Below, piece by piece: positions 1 through 8,677 of a DNA stretch of 57,505 nucleotides. The position numbers were made by a program, and so were the translations under genes. Origin of the DNA: Waterburya agarophytonicola KI4 (GTDB lineage: Bacteria > Cyanobacteriota > Cyanobacteriia > Cyanobacteriales > Xenococcaceae); the NCBI RefSeq assembly GCF_020640915.1, contig NZ_JADWDC010000011.1, positions 51,216-108,720 on the forward strand. The letters are read 5' to 3'. Below the pieces are notes generated by a model, which saw only the letters and a list, made by a program, of their open reading frames with translations, was not told where the DNA came from and searched no databases. Positions within the stretch are counted from its first letter, which is position 1. The number at the start of each line of letters is the position of its first letter.

Positions 1-1
1 T

Positions 2-2680
2 GCTGCTTTGAGCGATCATAATATTGATGATATTTTTGGTACAATTCCCGATACTCCAGTTGTAGCCGAAGATGAACCAGTAGAAGATACTTCTCGATCT
101 GAAAATATACAAGATGCTGTTGAATCAATTGAACAAATTTTTGATAGCCTCCCTAGCGTTGAAACTGCTCCCGCATCTTTAACTTTACCCGCCGAAAAAG
201 CAGTTAAAAAAGCTGAAGTATTCCAGCCGAAAACAGTCAAACCTGCTAAATCGCCAAAAGCTGTTGCTAAATTGTCTGTCAAAGTAGATCTAGAGCGTTT
301 GGAAAGAATGAATAACTTGGTTGGGGAGTTAACCATCAACCGTAATAGTCTGTCTCTGCAAAACGAACAACTACAGGAAAACGTCTCAGAATTAGGACAG
401 AAATTTATCCGCTTTAGGGAAGTTACTCAAAAATTAAGAGAAATATCAGATCGAATAGTTTTAGAGCAACGTTCGAATAGTTTGCATCATTCTTCTTTAT
501 CGGTATCGGATCGATCCTCTTCAACTACTTCTCAAGATAACTTGACTGATTTTGATACCTTAGAAATGGATAGTTATAGCGGTTTATATGCTTCTATTCA
601 AAATGTCTTAGAAGAAGTAGTACAGCTAGAAGAAAGTGTTGACGATATAACTATTTTTGCCAAGCAGTCAGATCGCACAATTAATAGCCAGCGTCAGATG
701 TTGGGACAAATGCGAGATGAATTGATGTGGGTCAGAATGTTACCTCTAGATAAGATTCTACAGCGTTTTCCTCGCACTCTTCGAGATTTATCAACCAAGC
801 ATAAAAAACCAGTAGATCTCAAATTAAATGGAACTGGAGTATTAGTAGATAAAGCAGTATTAGAAAAATTATCCGATCCTTTACTGCATTTGTTACGCAA
901 TGGTTTCGATCACGGGATTGAATCGACTGAAATACGCACCAGTCAAGGAAAAGCTGCTAGTGGTACAATCGAAATCCATGCTTATTATCAAGGCAATCAA
1001 ACTGTTATTGAAGTTAAGGATGATGGTAAGGGTTTAGATGTAGAAAAAATTGCCCAAAAAGGAATTGAGAAGGGTTTGATTTCGGCTGTTGAAGCGGAGA
1101 ATGCAACCAAAGAAGAACTATATGACTTAATTTTTGAACCAGGATTTTCTACCGCCAGCAAAGTCAGCGAACTATCTGGTAGAGGGGTAGGAATGAATAT
1201 TGTGCGATCGCAAATTGAAATGCTGAAGGGTAAAATCACCGTTACTTCTACTCCTGGGGAAGGTTCTAACTTTACTCTCCGTCTACCTTTGACTCTAACT
1301 ATTGCTAAATTATTAGTATGTTCGTTGGGGACAACTGCATTTGCGATCGCTTCTGATAGTATCGAAGAAATTGTTATTCCCACAGAAGAACAAATTAAAA
1401 TTTCTAACGAGCAAAAGTTTTTGTCTCTCAATAACAAACTCATTCCTATTTATTGTCTTCAGGAGATCTTAAACTATAATTGTCCCGTTCCCGATGTAGA
1501 TGCAACTAGTAAAGCGTTTAAGACTATTGCTTCTCCTGAAGATTGGTTTGCACCGTTGTTGTTACTACGACGGGGACAAAAGTTATTTGCCCTAGAAGTA
1601 GTTAGCTTGGTTAGCGAGCAAGAATTAGTAATTAAACCCTATGGTAAAGCGATCGCAGCGCCGCAGTATAGTTATGGTTGTACTATTTTGGGCGACGGAA
1701 CTCTAATTCCCACTTTTGATGGTGCAGCTTTGATCGGTACTATCTTAGGAGAAGAAGTAATATCCGTTGCTTCTGGGGTTAATTTTGCACCAGACTTAGA
1801 AATTGATAGTGAATTTGCAACCGAACAACTATCAAAGGAACAGGCGATCGATAATGGTAATAATACAGCTAATCATAAAATAGCATCTACCAAAACTATC
1901 ATGGTGGTTGATGACTCTACAGCCTTGCGCCGTACTATGGCTTTGACTTTAGAAAAGCACGGTTATCGAGTTATTCAGAAGAAAGATGGTAAAGATGCAC
2001 TAGATGGATTTAGCAAACATCCCAATCTGGATTTGATTATTTGTGATGTAGAAATGCCCACCATGAATGGTTTTGAATTTCTGGGTATGCGTCGTCGAGA
2101 TTCCCAACTATCTAAAATTCCCACATTCATGTTAACTTCCCGCAGTGGCGCAAAACATCGTAATTTGGCAACACAACTGGGTGCGGATGGTTATTTTACT
2201 AAGCCCTATGTAGAACAAGAATTTATTCTAGAAGTCAACAAGATCTTAAACAATCAAAATAGCAATCGTAATAATAAGAAAGTTAGTTCCAGGGTAGTTA
2301 AGCAAAAAACTCTATTAATTATTGATGATTCTTCGGCATTAAGACGTACTTTAGCTCTTAGTTTGGAGAATAAAGGTTATAACGTTTTACAAGGACGAGA
2401 TGGACTTGAAGGGCTGGACTTACTCCGCAAAAATTTGCAAACTAATTTAGTTATTTGTGATGTAGAAATGCCTAATATGAATGGCTTTGAATTTCTGACT
2501 GCTCGTCGCCAAGAACCAAACCTAGTTGGTATTCCTGTCGTCATGTTAACTTCTCGTAGTACGGATAAACATCGTTCTTTAGCTACTAACTTAGGAGCGA
2601 ATGGTTATTTTACAAAACCTTATATTGAGGATAAGTTTATTCAAGATCTAGATGGTTTTATCAACAAGTATAGTAAGTAA
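2..2680 (+). CDS. CheA-like hybrid histidine kinase with two receiver domains (5' end outside window)
   Basis: Taxis-type histidine kinase of the CheA family, probably acting in phototaxis or type IV pilus control. The reading frame is open to the left edge, so the gene is 5'-partial and the histidine-bearing HPt domain should lie upstream. Counting from a TTG at base 8, a dimerisation segment (VDLERLERMNNLVGEL) lies near residues 94-110, the ATPase N box (RNGFDHGIES) near 295, the G boxes DDGKGLD near 340 and SGRGVGMN near 390, a CheW-like domain at about 430-590, then two receivers starting near 630 and 768 with phospho-acceptor aspartates in CDVEMP near 680 and 816. The two receivers are close duplicates. 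A CheW-like gene follows 11 bases downstream. Cyanobacterial relatives include PixL and HmpE types; I cannot choose between them. Confidence 0.93.
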   Translation, partial: AALSDHNIDDIFGTIPDTPVVAEDEPVEDTSRSENIQDAVESIEQIFDSLPSVETAPASLTLPAEKAVKKAEVFQPKTVKPAKSPKAVAKLSVKVDLERLERMNNLVGELTINRNSLSLQNEQLQENVSELGQKFIRFREVTQKLREISDRIVLEQRSNSLHHSSLSVSDRSSSTTSQDNLTDFDTLEMDSYSGLYASIQNVLEEVVQLEESVDDITIFAKQSDRTINSQRQMLGQMRDELMWVRMLPLDKILQRFPRTLRDLSTKHKKPVDLKLNGTGVLVDKAVLEKLSDPLLHLLRNGFDHGIESTEIRTSQGKAASGTIEIHAYYQGNQTVIEVKDDGKGLDVEKIAQKGIEKGLISAVEAENATKEELYDLIFEPGFSTASKVSELSGRGVGMNIVRSQIEMLKGKITVTSTPGEGSNFTLRLPLTLTIAKLLVCSLGTTAFAIASDSIEEIVIPTEEQIKISNEQKFLSLNNKLIPIYCLQEILNYNCPVPDVDATSKAFKTIASPEDWFAPLLLLRRGQKLFALEVVSLVSEQELVIKPYGKAIAAPQYSYGCTILGDGTLIPTFDGAALIGTILGEEVISVASGVNFAPDLEIDSEFATEQLSKEQAIDNGNNTANHKIASTKTIMVVDDSTALRRTMALTLEKHGYRVIQKKDGKDALDGFSKHPNLDLIICDVEMPTMNGFEFLGMRRRDSQLSKIPTFMLTSRSGAKHRNLATQLGADGYFTKPYVEQEFILEVNKILNNQNSNRNNKKVSSRVVKQKTLLIIDDSSALRRTLALSLENKGYNVLQGRDGLEGLDLLRKNLQTNLVICDVEMPNMNGFEFLTARRQEPNLVGIPVVMLTSRSTDKHRSLATNLGANGYFTKPYIEDKFIQDLDGFINKYSK

Positions 2681-2691
2681 TGAATTAAGTA

Positions 2692-3183
2692 ATGAATAAT
2701 TTAACAGCAGATATTAATTCAAGATTAATATTAGAGAGTAAGAAAACTTCTATAAATATAAAATTATTGGTATTTGACATAGGAAAATTGACCTTGGCAT
2801 TGCCTATTTTGCAAGTACAAAAAGTTATCAAATATAATCCCCTTCACGGTAGTGGTTTGAGTTATGTTAATCTAACCCATTTCGATAATCGAGATGTTGC
2901 TATTGTAGACCTACATCAAAAGCTATTTAAGATTAGTCTTGCCGAAGTATCTTCTAATCAAGGATATTTTATAATAACCAAAAATATAAACACCGAACCA
3001 CTGGGGATTTTTGTATCTGAAGCTCCTGCATTAATTGATGTAGCGACAACAAAAATACGCCTCATTCCCGATTCTTATCGTCATGCAGATACTCTAGAAA
3101 TTGCCAGTCATGTGACGGCTATCGAAGGGGAAAATAATATTAATAAAACTATTTTTATTTTAGATTTAACCCGACTAATTTAA
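2692..3183 (+). CDS. CheW-like chemotaxis coupling protein
   Basis: A 163-residue protein with one CheW-type domain over residues 23-160. The start of the domain reads KLLVFDIGKLTLALPILQVQ, and VAIVDLHQKLF is the conserved strand that follows. CheW proteins couple receptors to CheA-type kinases. It starts 11 bases after the CheA-like gene on the same strand, so they are almost certainly one operon and partners. The N-terminal 20 residues are not conserved in the family. The C terminus (TIFILDLTRLI) matches the usual last strand of the domain. PixI/HmpC-type roles are possible, but no specific symbol can be justified. Confidence 0.85.
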   Translation: MNNLTADINSRLILESKKTSINIKLLVFDIGKLTLALPILQVQKVIKYNPLHGSGLSYVNLTHFDNRDVAIVDLHQKLFKISLAEVSSNQGYFIITKNINTEPLGIFVSEAPALIDVATTKIRLIPDSYRHADTLEIASHVTAIEGENNINKTIFILDLTRLI

Positions 3184-3191
3184 TCAAAAAG

Positions 3192-3293
3192 GAAATTTTG
3201 CTCCAACAGTCAGATATTATTAGTTTACACTGTCCTCTAACTCCACAAACCCATCATTTGATTGATGACAAGGCGATCGCTTTAAATAAATGA
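3192..3293 (+). pseudogene. Relic of a D-2-hydroxyacid dehydrogenase (D-lactate dehydrogenase type)
   Basis: In-frame translation of this gap gives about 33 residues containing the stretch SDIISLHCPLTPQTHHLI and ending at TGA 3291-3293. This is the classic segment after the Rossmann fold of D-lactate and related 2-hydroxyacid dehydrogenases. The rest of the roughly 330-residue enzyme, including the NAD-binding glycine motif and the catalytic Arg/Glu/His, is absent on both sides. It is a decayed fragment with no start codon. A HIP1 octamer lies at its 3' end. Confidence 0.7.
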
Positions 3294-3343
3294 TAAATAG
3301 TAAATAATAAGTACTGATTTATCAGCACTAGTAACAATTAATT

Positions 3344-3363
3344 TTCCTCGTTCCTCGTTCCTT
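3344..3363. repeat. Heptamer tandem repeat TTCCTCG (about 3 units)
   Basis: Units TTCCTCG begin at 3344 and 3351 with a degenerate third from 3358, just upstream of the rhomboid start. It is one of several different heptamer runs (STRR type) between genes in this window. Confidence 0.55.
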
Positions 3364-3369
3364 AAAACC

Positions 3370-4098
3370 ATGGTTCCTTTAAAAGACGAAAACCCCATTA
3401 AAATCACACCTTATATTACTTATCTTTTAATCGCAATTAATATCTTGGTGTTTGTTTACGAACTTAGTTTAAACCCCGAACGGCTAGATGTCTTTTTTCA
3501 TTTATTTGCGGTCGTCCCCAGAGAGTTAACGGGTAGTTTTAGCGGAGTTGATTTACATCAAAGTATCCCTGAAATAGTCACTCCCATCACTTCTCAATTT
3601 CTCCACGCTGGATTTACTCATATCGCTTTTAATATGCTCTTTTTGTGGATATTTGGCAATAATATTGAAGAACAATTAGGAAGAATCAAATTTCTAGTTT
3701 TTTATCTATCTTGTGGAATTTTAGCTGTATTCGCCCAATGGTTTTTTTCCGCATTGTCAGATGTTCCGTCTTTAGGTGCTAGTGGCGCGATCGCAGGAGT
3801 TATGGGAGCATATATATTGAAGTTTCCTCAAGCGAAAATTGTTACTTTAGTTCCTCTAGGTTTCTTTTTTCCAATTTTTAGAATACCCGCAGTATATTTT
3901 CTCGGCTTTTGGTTTTTGGAACAGGCTTTTAATGGTGTTACATCCCTTGAAGTAACTGCTAGTGTAGGAATGGAAAGTGGTGGTGTCGCTTATTGGGCTC
4001 ACGCAGGAGGATTCATTGCAGGGGCAATTTTAGCACCGATACTAGGATTGTTTGCTTCCGATACTTCTTTGAAAGATGCTTCTTTGAAAATAGAATAG
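3370..4098 (+). CDS. Rhomboid-family intramembrane serine protease
   Basis: A 242-residue polytopic membrane protein that would cleave transmembrane substrates within the bilayer. The nucleophile motif GASGA places the catalytic serine at residue 138, and AHAGGF places the catalytic histidine at residue 211, giving the expected Ser-His dyad. The L1-loop region FLHAGFTHIAFNML and six or so hydrophobic segments are present. The ATG is preceded by a low-complexity heptamer run. Substrates are unknown. Flanking genes are not functionally related and the downstream gene is convergent. Confidence 0.92.
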   Translation: MVPLKDENPIKITPYITYLLIAINILVFVYELSLNPERLDVFFHLFAVVPRELTGSFSGVDLHQSIPEIVTPITSQFLHAGFTHIAFNMLFLWIFGNNIEEQLGRIKFLVFYLSCGILAVFAQWFFSALSDVPSLGASGAIAGVMGAYILKFPQAKIVTLVPLGFFFPIFRIPAVYFLGFWFLEQAFNGVTSLEVTASVGMESGGVAYWAHAGGFIAGAILAPILGLFASDTSLKDASLKIE

Positions 4099-4110
4099 TG
4101 CGATCGCTAA

Positions 4111-4971
4111 TCAACAAACAGGTTCTAAAGTTTGTGCTGAATTTAAAGCAAGATAAGGCTGAATTAACTCTGTTTTTTCTTGGGGAATGACAAAGTTATT
4201 GGCACAATCAAAACTATTCAAATAAAAGCGATTGTCCTCAAATTTATAAATATCGTATCTCCATGCTTTAAGCAACTGGTGAACGCGATCGCCTTGAGCG
4301 ATACCTTCAATTAATAAAATAGGTCGATGGGTATTAATCGTATTTTCTGCTCCTAATAGTACTTGATATTCAAATCCTTCAACATCTATTTTGATGAATT
4401 CTGGCTCTAATTCAAAGCTATCGAGGGTTTTAACTTCAATATTTATTTTGGCTATTTCTAACTTGCTTTCGTTGAAAAAATAAACAGTTTTCTGATTCAG
4501 CCAACTTTCCGCCGACTGGCGATCACACGACCCCAAAGCAGTCATCACCTTTCCATTATAAACAGGATAATAAAAATCTAGAGATGTCTGTTTTTCTCCT
4601 ATTCCTACAGGTAAATATTGAAAATTGGCAAATCTGGCTGCTAACTTATCTAGATAGGGATAATTGAGGGGATTTGGTTCAAAAGATGTTACTCGTGCAT
4701 TAGATTTTAGGGTAAAAAAAGACAGGGCAGACATACCTACATTTGCCCCAATATCGACAAAAAGCTGAGGTTGATTTTGGCAAATTAATTTAAAAGCATT
4801 AAAATCTGGCTCGTGTACTTTTCCTAAATAGAAGTTAATAAAATGTTTGTTTTTTAAATTGTGAATTAACTCGTAAGTTTTGGGCGATCGCAATAACAAA
4901 GAACGTAATATCTTATTCATTGTTTTGTATCCTAAACTTGAAAATAGTTTGCATGTTTCTACTAACATCAT
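4111..4971 (-). CDS. FkbM-family SAM-dependent methyltransferase
   Basis: A 286-residue protein of the FkbM family, members of which O-methylate sugars or polyketides. The SAM-binding motif FVDIGANVGMSAL lies at residues 71-83, followed by the acidic strand VTSFEPNP and the family signature FIKIDVEGFEYQVLLGAE. The first Met gives the full length, but Met18 (base 4920) is a plausible alternative start because the leading 17 residues look non-conserved. It converges with the rhomboid gene, with 12 bases between. No glycan gene adjoins it, so the acceptor is unknown. Confidence 0.85.
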   Translation of the reverse strand: MMLVETCKLFSSLGYKTMNKILRSLLLRSPKTYELIHNLKNKHFINFYLGKVHEPDFNAFKLICQNQPQLFVDIGANVGMSALSFFTLKSNARVTSFEPNPLNYPYLDKLAARFANFQYLPVGIGEKQTSLDFYYPVYNGKVMTALGSCDRQSAESWLNQKTVYFFNESKLEIAKINIEVKTLDSFELEPEFIKIDVEGFEYQVLLGAENTINTHRPILLIEGIAQGDRVHQLLKAWRYDIYKFEDNRFYLNSFDCANNFVIPQEKTELIQPYLALNSAQTLEPVC

Positions 4972-5144
4972 AAGGTGTCAAAAATAACTTAGAGAGGATA
5001 GATTAATTTATGTGTTTATCTATGTCATTTGAAATTGACCTATGCAGCAGAGTTAATTAGTTACAAAGTGAATTTTCTTTAAATCGAGAAACTACGTATT
5101 GATGTCATACCAAGGAATATGAGTATTTTAAATAGTTGACATAA

Positions 5145-5185
5145 CCGATTTTAAAGTCCTGTAGCTAAAAAAATTTTAAGATCGG
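5145..5185. promoter_or_regulatory. Inverted repeat upstream of the carbonic anhydrase gene
   Basis: Arms CCGATTTTAAA (5145-5155) and TTTAAGATCGG (5175-5185) pair over 11 positions with one G-T wobble around a 19-base loop. A TTGACA hexamer lies just upstream at 5136-5141. It sits about 65 bases before the GTG start and could be part of the leader or an operator. There is no T tract after it, so it is not a typical terminator. Confidence 0.35.
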
Positions 5186-5249
5186 CTTAATCTTTACTGC
5201 TTTTATCCGATAATAGGAACTACGGTTTTGAATACGGATTAGGAAAAGA

Positions 5250-6134
5250 GTGAAAAAGTTAATTCGCGGTCTAGATAAGTTTAGGGAAACATATGTTGAT
5301 AGCCATCAAGAGCTTTTGGGGCAGCTTGCTCATAGTCAAACCCCCAGAGTTCTATTTATTACCTGTTCCGATTCTAGAGTAGCTCCTAACTTAATTACCG
5401 ATACTGATGTTGGAGAACTTTTTGTAATTCGCAACGCGGGTAATATTATCCCTCCCTACGGTGCAGCTAATGGTGGTGAAGGCGGAACAATTGAATATGC
5501 CATTAATGCCTTAAATATCGAACAAATAGTCATCTGCGGACACTCCAATTGTGGTGCGATGAAGGGATTGTTGAAGCTCAATAAACTTCAAAAAGATATG
5601 CCCTTGGTTTATGACTGGCTCAAACATGCCGAGTCAACTCGTCGTATGGTGCAGGAAACTTATCCTCATTATGAAGGAGACGATCTGATTGAAGTTTTGG
5701 TGGCAGAAAACGTTTTAATTCAAATTGATAACCTCAAAACCTATCCCATTATCAGATCCAGACTCCATCAAGGTAGGTTGAAAATATATGCTTGGATTTA
5801 TAATGTCGAAACAGGCAAAGTTCTAGCTTATGATGCTCGGACGCATACATATATTCCTCCTGAAGGACAGCTATTAGATGATGATGATACAGTCAGATCC
5901 TATGTATCTTGCGGTGACAATACCGCAGTAGTTCCCATCAAGAAAGAATTAGAAGCATTATTGAAAATATCTCCTGAAACCGAAAGTGCAGCCAAAGAAG
6001 CAACGCGATCGCTGGTAAGATTGTTTGATAAGGCACGACGGATGGGCATGAATAACATCGAACTACAAAACTATCATTCTCTCTTTTCTGAGTCGGTACA
6101 GCTTTGGGCAGAAAAGATTTATTCTAAAGTTTAA
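5250..6134 (+). CDS. ccaA: Beta-class carbonic anhydrase (CcaA/IcfA type)
   Basis: Interconverts CO2 and bicarbonate; in beta-cyanobacteria this enzyme supplies CO2 to RuBisCO inside the carboxysome. The zinc ligands are visible: Cys39 in CSDSRV, then His98 and Cys101 in CGHSNCGAMKG, with the Asp41/Arg43 dyad. At 294 residues it carries the long C-terminal extension (beyond about residue 205) found in cyanobacterial CcaA, where it serves oligomerisation and carboxysome docking. Start is GTG with AGGA about 8 bases upstream; no closer ATG fits. It is followed 19 bases later by hisA. Carboxysome shell genes are not in the window. Confidence 0.9.
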   Translation: MKKLIRGLDKFRETYVDSHQELLGQLAHSQTPRVLFITCSDSRVAPNLITDTDVGELFVIRNAGNIIPPYGAANGGEGGTIEYAINALNIEQIVICGHSNCGAMKGLLKLNKLQKDMPLVYDWLKHAESTRRMVQETYPHYEGDDLIEVLVAENVLIQIDNLKTYPIIRSRLHQGRLKIYAWIYNVETGKVLAYDARTHTYIPPEGQLLDDDDTVRSYVSCGDNTAVVPIKKELEALLKISPETESAAKEATRSLVRLFDKARRMGMNNIELQNYHSLFSESVQLWAEKIYSKV

Positions 6135-6153
6135 AGCAATAAAATAAAATATT

Positions 6154-6924
6154 ATGGAAGTTATCCCAGCAATCGATTTATTGGGCGGTAAATGCGTTCG
6201 TCTATATCAAGGAGACTATAATCAAGCTTCGACATTTAGCAAGAACCCCGTCGAAGTTGCTCGTCAATGGGCATCAGAAGGAGCAACTAGACTTCATGTA
6301 GTAGATTTAGATGGAGCAAAATCAGGAAAATCAGTTAATTTATCCGTGATAGAAGCGATCGCTAAAGCGATTGATATTCCCGTACAAGTGGGGGGCGGTT
6401 TGCGCGATCGCGACGGAGTATCTAGACTATTAGACACAGGGGTACAAAGAGCTATTTTGGGTACTGTAGCGGTTGAAAAACCAGCATTAGTCACTCAATT
6501 GTGTAACGAATTCCCCAATCGCATTGTGGTAGGTATCGATGCTCGTAATGGTAAGGTAGCTACTAGAGGCTGGTTAGAAACTTCTGAAATAGAAGCCACC
6601 CAATTAGCTGCTAGTATGGCAAAAGAAGGTGCAGCAGCAATTATCTATACAGATATCCATCGTGACGGTACGCTTGCAGGACCCAACATGGATGCATTAC
6701 GAGAACTAGCCGAGTCCATCGATATACCCGTAATAGCTTCAGGAGGAGTAAGTTCTTTAACTGATTTATTGAGCCTATTGAGTTTAGAATCTATTGGAGT
6801 AACTGGCGCGATCGTCGGTCGAGCGATTTATACTGGAGATGTTAGCCTCAAAGAAGCCGTACGGGCAGTTGGAGATGGGCGTTGGCAAGATGTTCCTCCT
6901 AATACGGGAAGCTCTATTGCTTAA
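6154..6924 (+). CDS. hisA: HisA, ProFAR isomerase of histidine biosynthesis
   Basis: Catalyses the Amadori-type isomerisation of the ProFAR aminoaldose (fourth step of histidine synthesis). The 256-residue length and (beta/alpha)8 features are standard: the catalytic Asp8 in [12 protein letters not shown], the phosphate motif VGGGLRD, the second Asp near 129 in [15 protein letters not shown], and [14 protein letters not shown] with ASGGVSS near the C terminus. It follows ccaA closely on the same strand. hisB lies far away at 34 kb, so histidine genes are scattered as usual in cyanobacteria. Confidence 0.97.
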   Translation: MEVIPAIDLLGGKCVRLYQGDYNQASTFSKNPVEVARQWASEGATRLHVVDLDGAKSGKSVNLSVIEAIAKAIDIPVQVGGGLRDRDGVSRLLDTGVQRAILGTVAVEKPALVTQLCNEFPNRIVVGIDARNGKVATRGWLETSEIEATQLAASMAKEGAAAIIYTDIHRDGTLAGPNMDALRELAESIDIPVIASGGVSSLTDLLSLLSLESIGVTGAIVGRAIYTGDVSLKEAVRAVGDGRWQDVPPNTGSSIA

Positions 6925-6964
6925 TATTAGTCGAATATGTCATGAAACTAAGTACCACATCTTA

Positions 6965-7000
6965 TTTCCCTTTTCCCTTTTCCCAGACCAATAACCAATA
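6965..7000. repeat. Heptamer runs TTTTCCC and ACCAATA
   Basis: Two and a partial TTTTCCC units (6965-6984) are followed by two ACCAATA units (6987-7000). They lie between the convergent hisA and glucosyltransferase genes. Such runs are common non-coding filler in cyanobacterial genomes. Confidence 0.5.
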
Positions 7001-7013
7001 ATCAAATAGCTTA

Positions 7014-8447
7014 CTATCCGTTATTAAAACTAGTCCTTCCTTCATGAACAGTTTTAACCCACTTAAGCCTTTTAGGACGAATAGACATTCTAGCGGTGAT
7101 ACTCAACATTACCACTTGCCAGTGAACCATATAAATTAAACCCCGTAATGACTTCCAAGTAATCTCAAGCAGTGTTGCTATATTAAAAGACTTACCTTCT
7201 GCAAGATTAATTCTGACCAAACCACGGAATATTCCTGTGAAACCCCAGGCAAATAATAATACCGTTATGGGGCTTAAAACTGGCAGACGATGACGGGCGA
7301 TCGCCATGATACCATCTGGTACATTAGCTGCGGGGACGATATATTGCAGAAACATCCAGCATAATAAGTCAATTCTTTTGCCAAAACCCATCGGCGTGCC
7401 AAATATATAACGCCAGTAGTCGAGATAGCGTTGATAGCCTCCTTCTGCCCAACGGTTGCGCTGATGCCAAAGAGAAATAGTATCAGTTACGCCTTCCTCG
7501 TACACAGCAGGAGTTGAAAGTAAACCTATCTTCCAATTATCTAAATGCAAGCGAATGGTTAAATCTAGATCGTCGGTGATCGTTTCTTCATTCCAACCAC
7601 CACAGCTATTTAATGCTTTGCGACTGACAAATTGACCGTTACCCCGTAATTCACCAATACCCCCTACCGCAATACGTTGTTGTTGGACGTAGCTATCTAG
7701 TGCCATTTCTGCTGCTTGTCCTTTAGTCCAAAAATTTTCGGTTTCGTTGGCGATCGCTTTTCTTACTTGTACCGCACCTACTCTAGACTCGGCAAACAAA
7801 GGAACAACTTTTCTGAGTAAGTCAGGAGAAACCTTAGCGTCGGCATCAAATACCCCGATAATATCGCCAAAAGTTTGGGGGACAACTTGATTCAACGCCC
7901 CAGATTTACCACCCCCAGCATTAGCAGCACGATGGACGACTTTTAGTTGAGGGTATTCTGCGGCGAGGCGATCGAGAATTGCGGGGGTATTATCAGTACT
8001 GCGATCGTCTATCGCCCAAATTTCGTATTTATCCCCAGGGTAGTCTAAGTTACAAAGCATTGCTACTAAATTGCTAATCACAGCTTCTTCATTTTTGGCT
8101 GCAACTAACAAAGATACTTTAGGAACAGATGCTGAATCTTCTAAAGGCAGAAGAATGTGAGAAATATCTGGTTTGGCGAAGAGATAGCGCAAGATCTGAA
8201 TGCCTACTAAACCAGCAAAGCCCAAGACAAACCAAGATCCCCAAGAGACTAAATGCAGAGAGATAGTAACGATCCAAATAACCAGCAACAGAAAAGCAGC
8301 TTTTTGCCTGCGCCCTGCTAAACCCTGAAAAAAATCAGCCCGAAATTCTGCTTCCGCATCTTCAGAGTCTGATAATTCAGAGAGGAGAGAATTAATGGGG
8401 TCAAATTCTGATTCTGATTCTTTTTCGCGCCAATAATTCTCTGCCAT
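7014..8447 (-). CDS. mgdA: GT2 glucosyltransferase, probable monoglucosyldiacylglycerol synthase
   Basis: A 477-residue membrane glycosyltransferase of family GT2. In cyanobacteria the closest known type (Synechocystis Sll1377) moves glucose from UDP-glucose to diacylglycerol, the first step toward galactolipids. Seen here: two hydrophobic segments near residues 50-90, VSLLVAAKNEEAVIS, the nucleotide-binding Asp in IDDRSTDNTPA, the metal-binding FDADAKV, the acceptor motif TDDLDL, and QRNRWAEGG (the QxxRW motif). The N-terminal motif SLLSELSDSED also resembles that enzyme. Assignment rests on remembered family likeness. A general processive GT2 is the alternative. Confidence 0.78.
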   Translation of the reverse strand: MAENYWREKESESEFDPINSLLSELSDSEDAEAEFRADFFQGLAGRRQKAAFLLLVIWIVTISLHLVSWGSWFVLGFAGLVGIQILRYLFAKPDISHILLPLEDSASVPKVSLLVAAKNEEAVISNLVAMLCNLDYPGDKYEIWAIDDRSTDNTPAILDRLAAEYPQLKVVHRAANAGGGKSGALNQVVPQTFGDIIGVFDADAKVSPDLLRKVVPLFAESRVGAVQVRKAIANETENFWTKGQAAEMALDSYVQQQRIAVGGIGELRGNGQFVSRKALNSCGGWNEETITDDLDLTIRLHLDNWKIGLLSTPAVYEEGVTDTISLWHQRNRWAEGGYQRYLDYWRYIFGTPMGFGKRIDLLCWMFLQYIVPAANVPDGIMAIARHRLPVLSPITVLLFAWGFTGIFRGLVRINLAEGKSFNIATLLEITWKSLRGLIYMVHWQVVMLSITARMSIRPKRLKWVKTVHEGRTSFNNG

Positions 8448-8677
8448 AATTATTATTTTATTATTCCTACCCTGGGGTTTATAGAATCGAGATCGCGTCT
8501 ATCGTACAATCTCGCTGGCTCAATTGTATCTAAATTTGTAAACTTTATTAACTAAGATTTAATATTTAATGTATTAGATCCAATTTTTTCTGGTTTATTC
8601 ACCTTTTTTTGATGAGATTAATCGGCGATAATATTGAAGAGTTTTAATTTAAGTTAAATTTATAACAAAATTGTTAC

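Noticed and set aside
997-1443. Antisense open frame of 148 codons within the CheA-like gene
   Set aside because: Shadow of the real gene in codon composition; no own start signals or family match.
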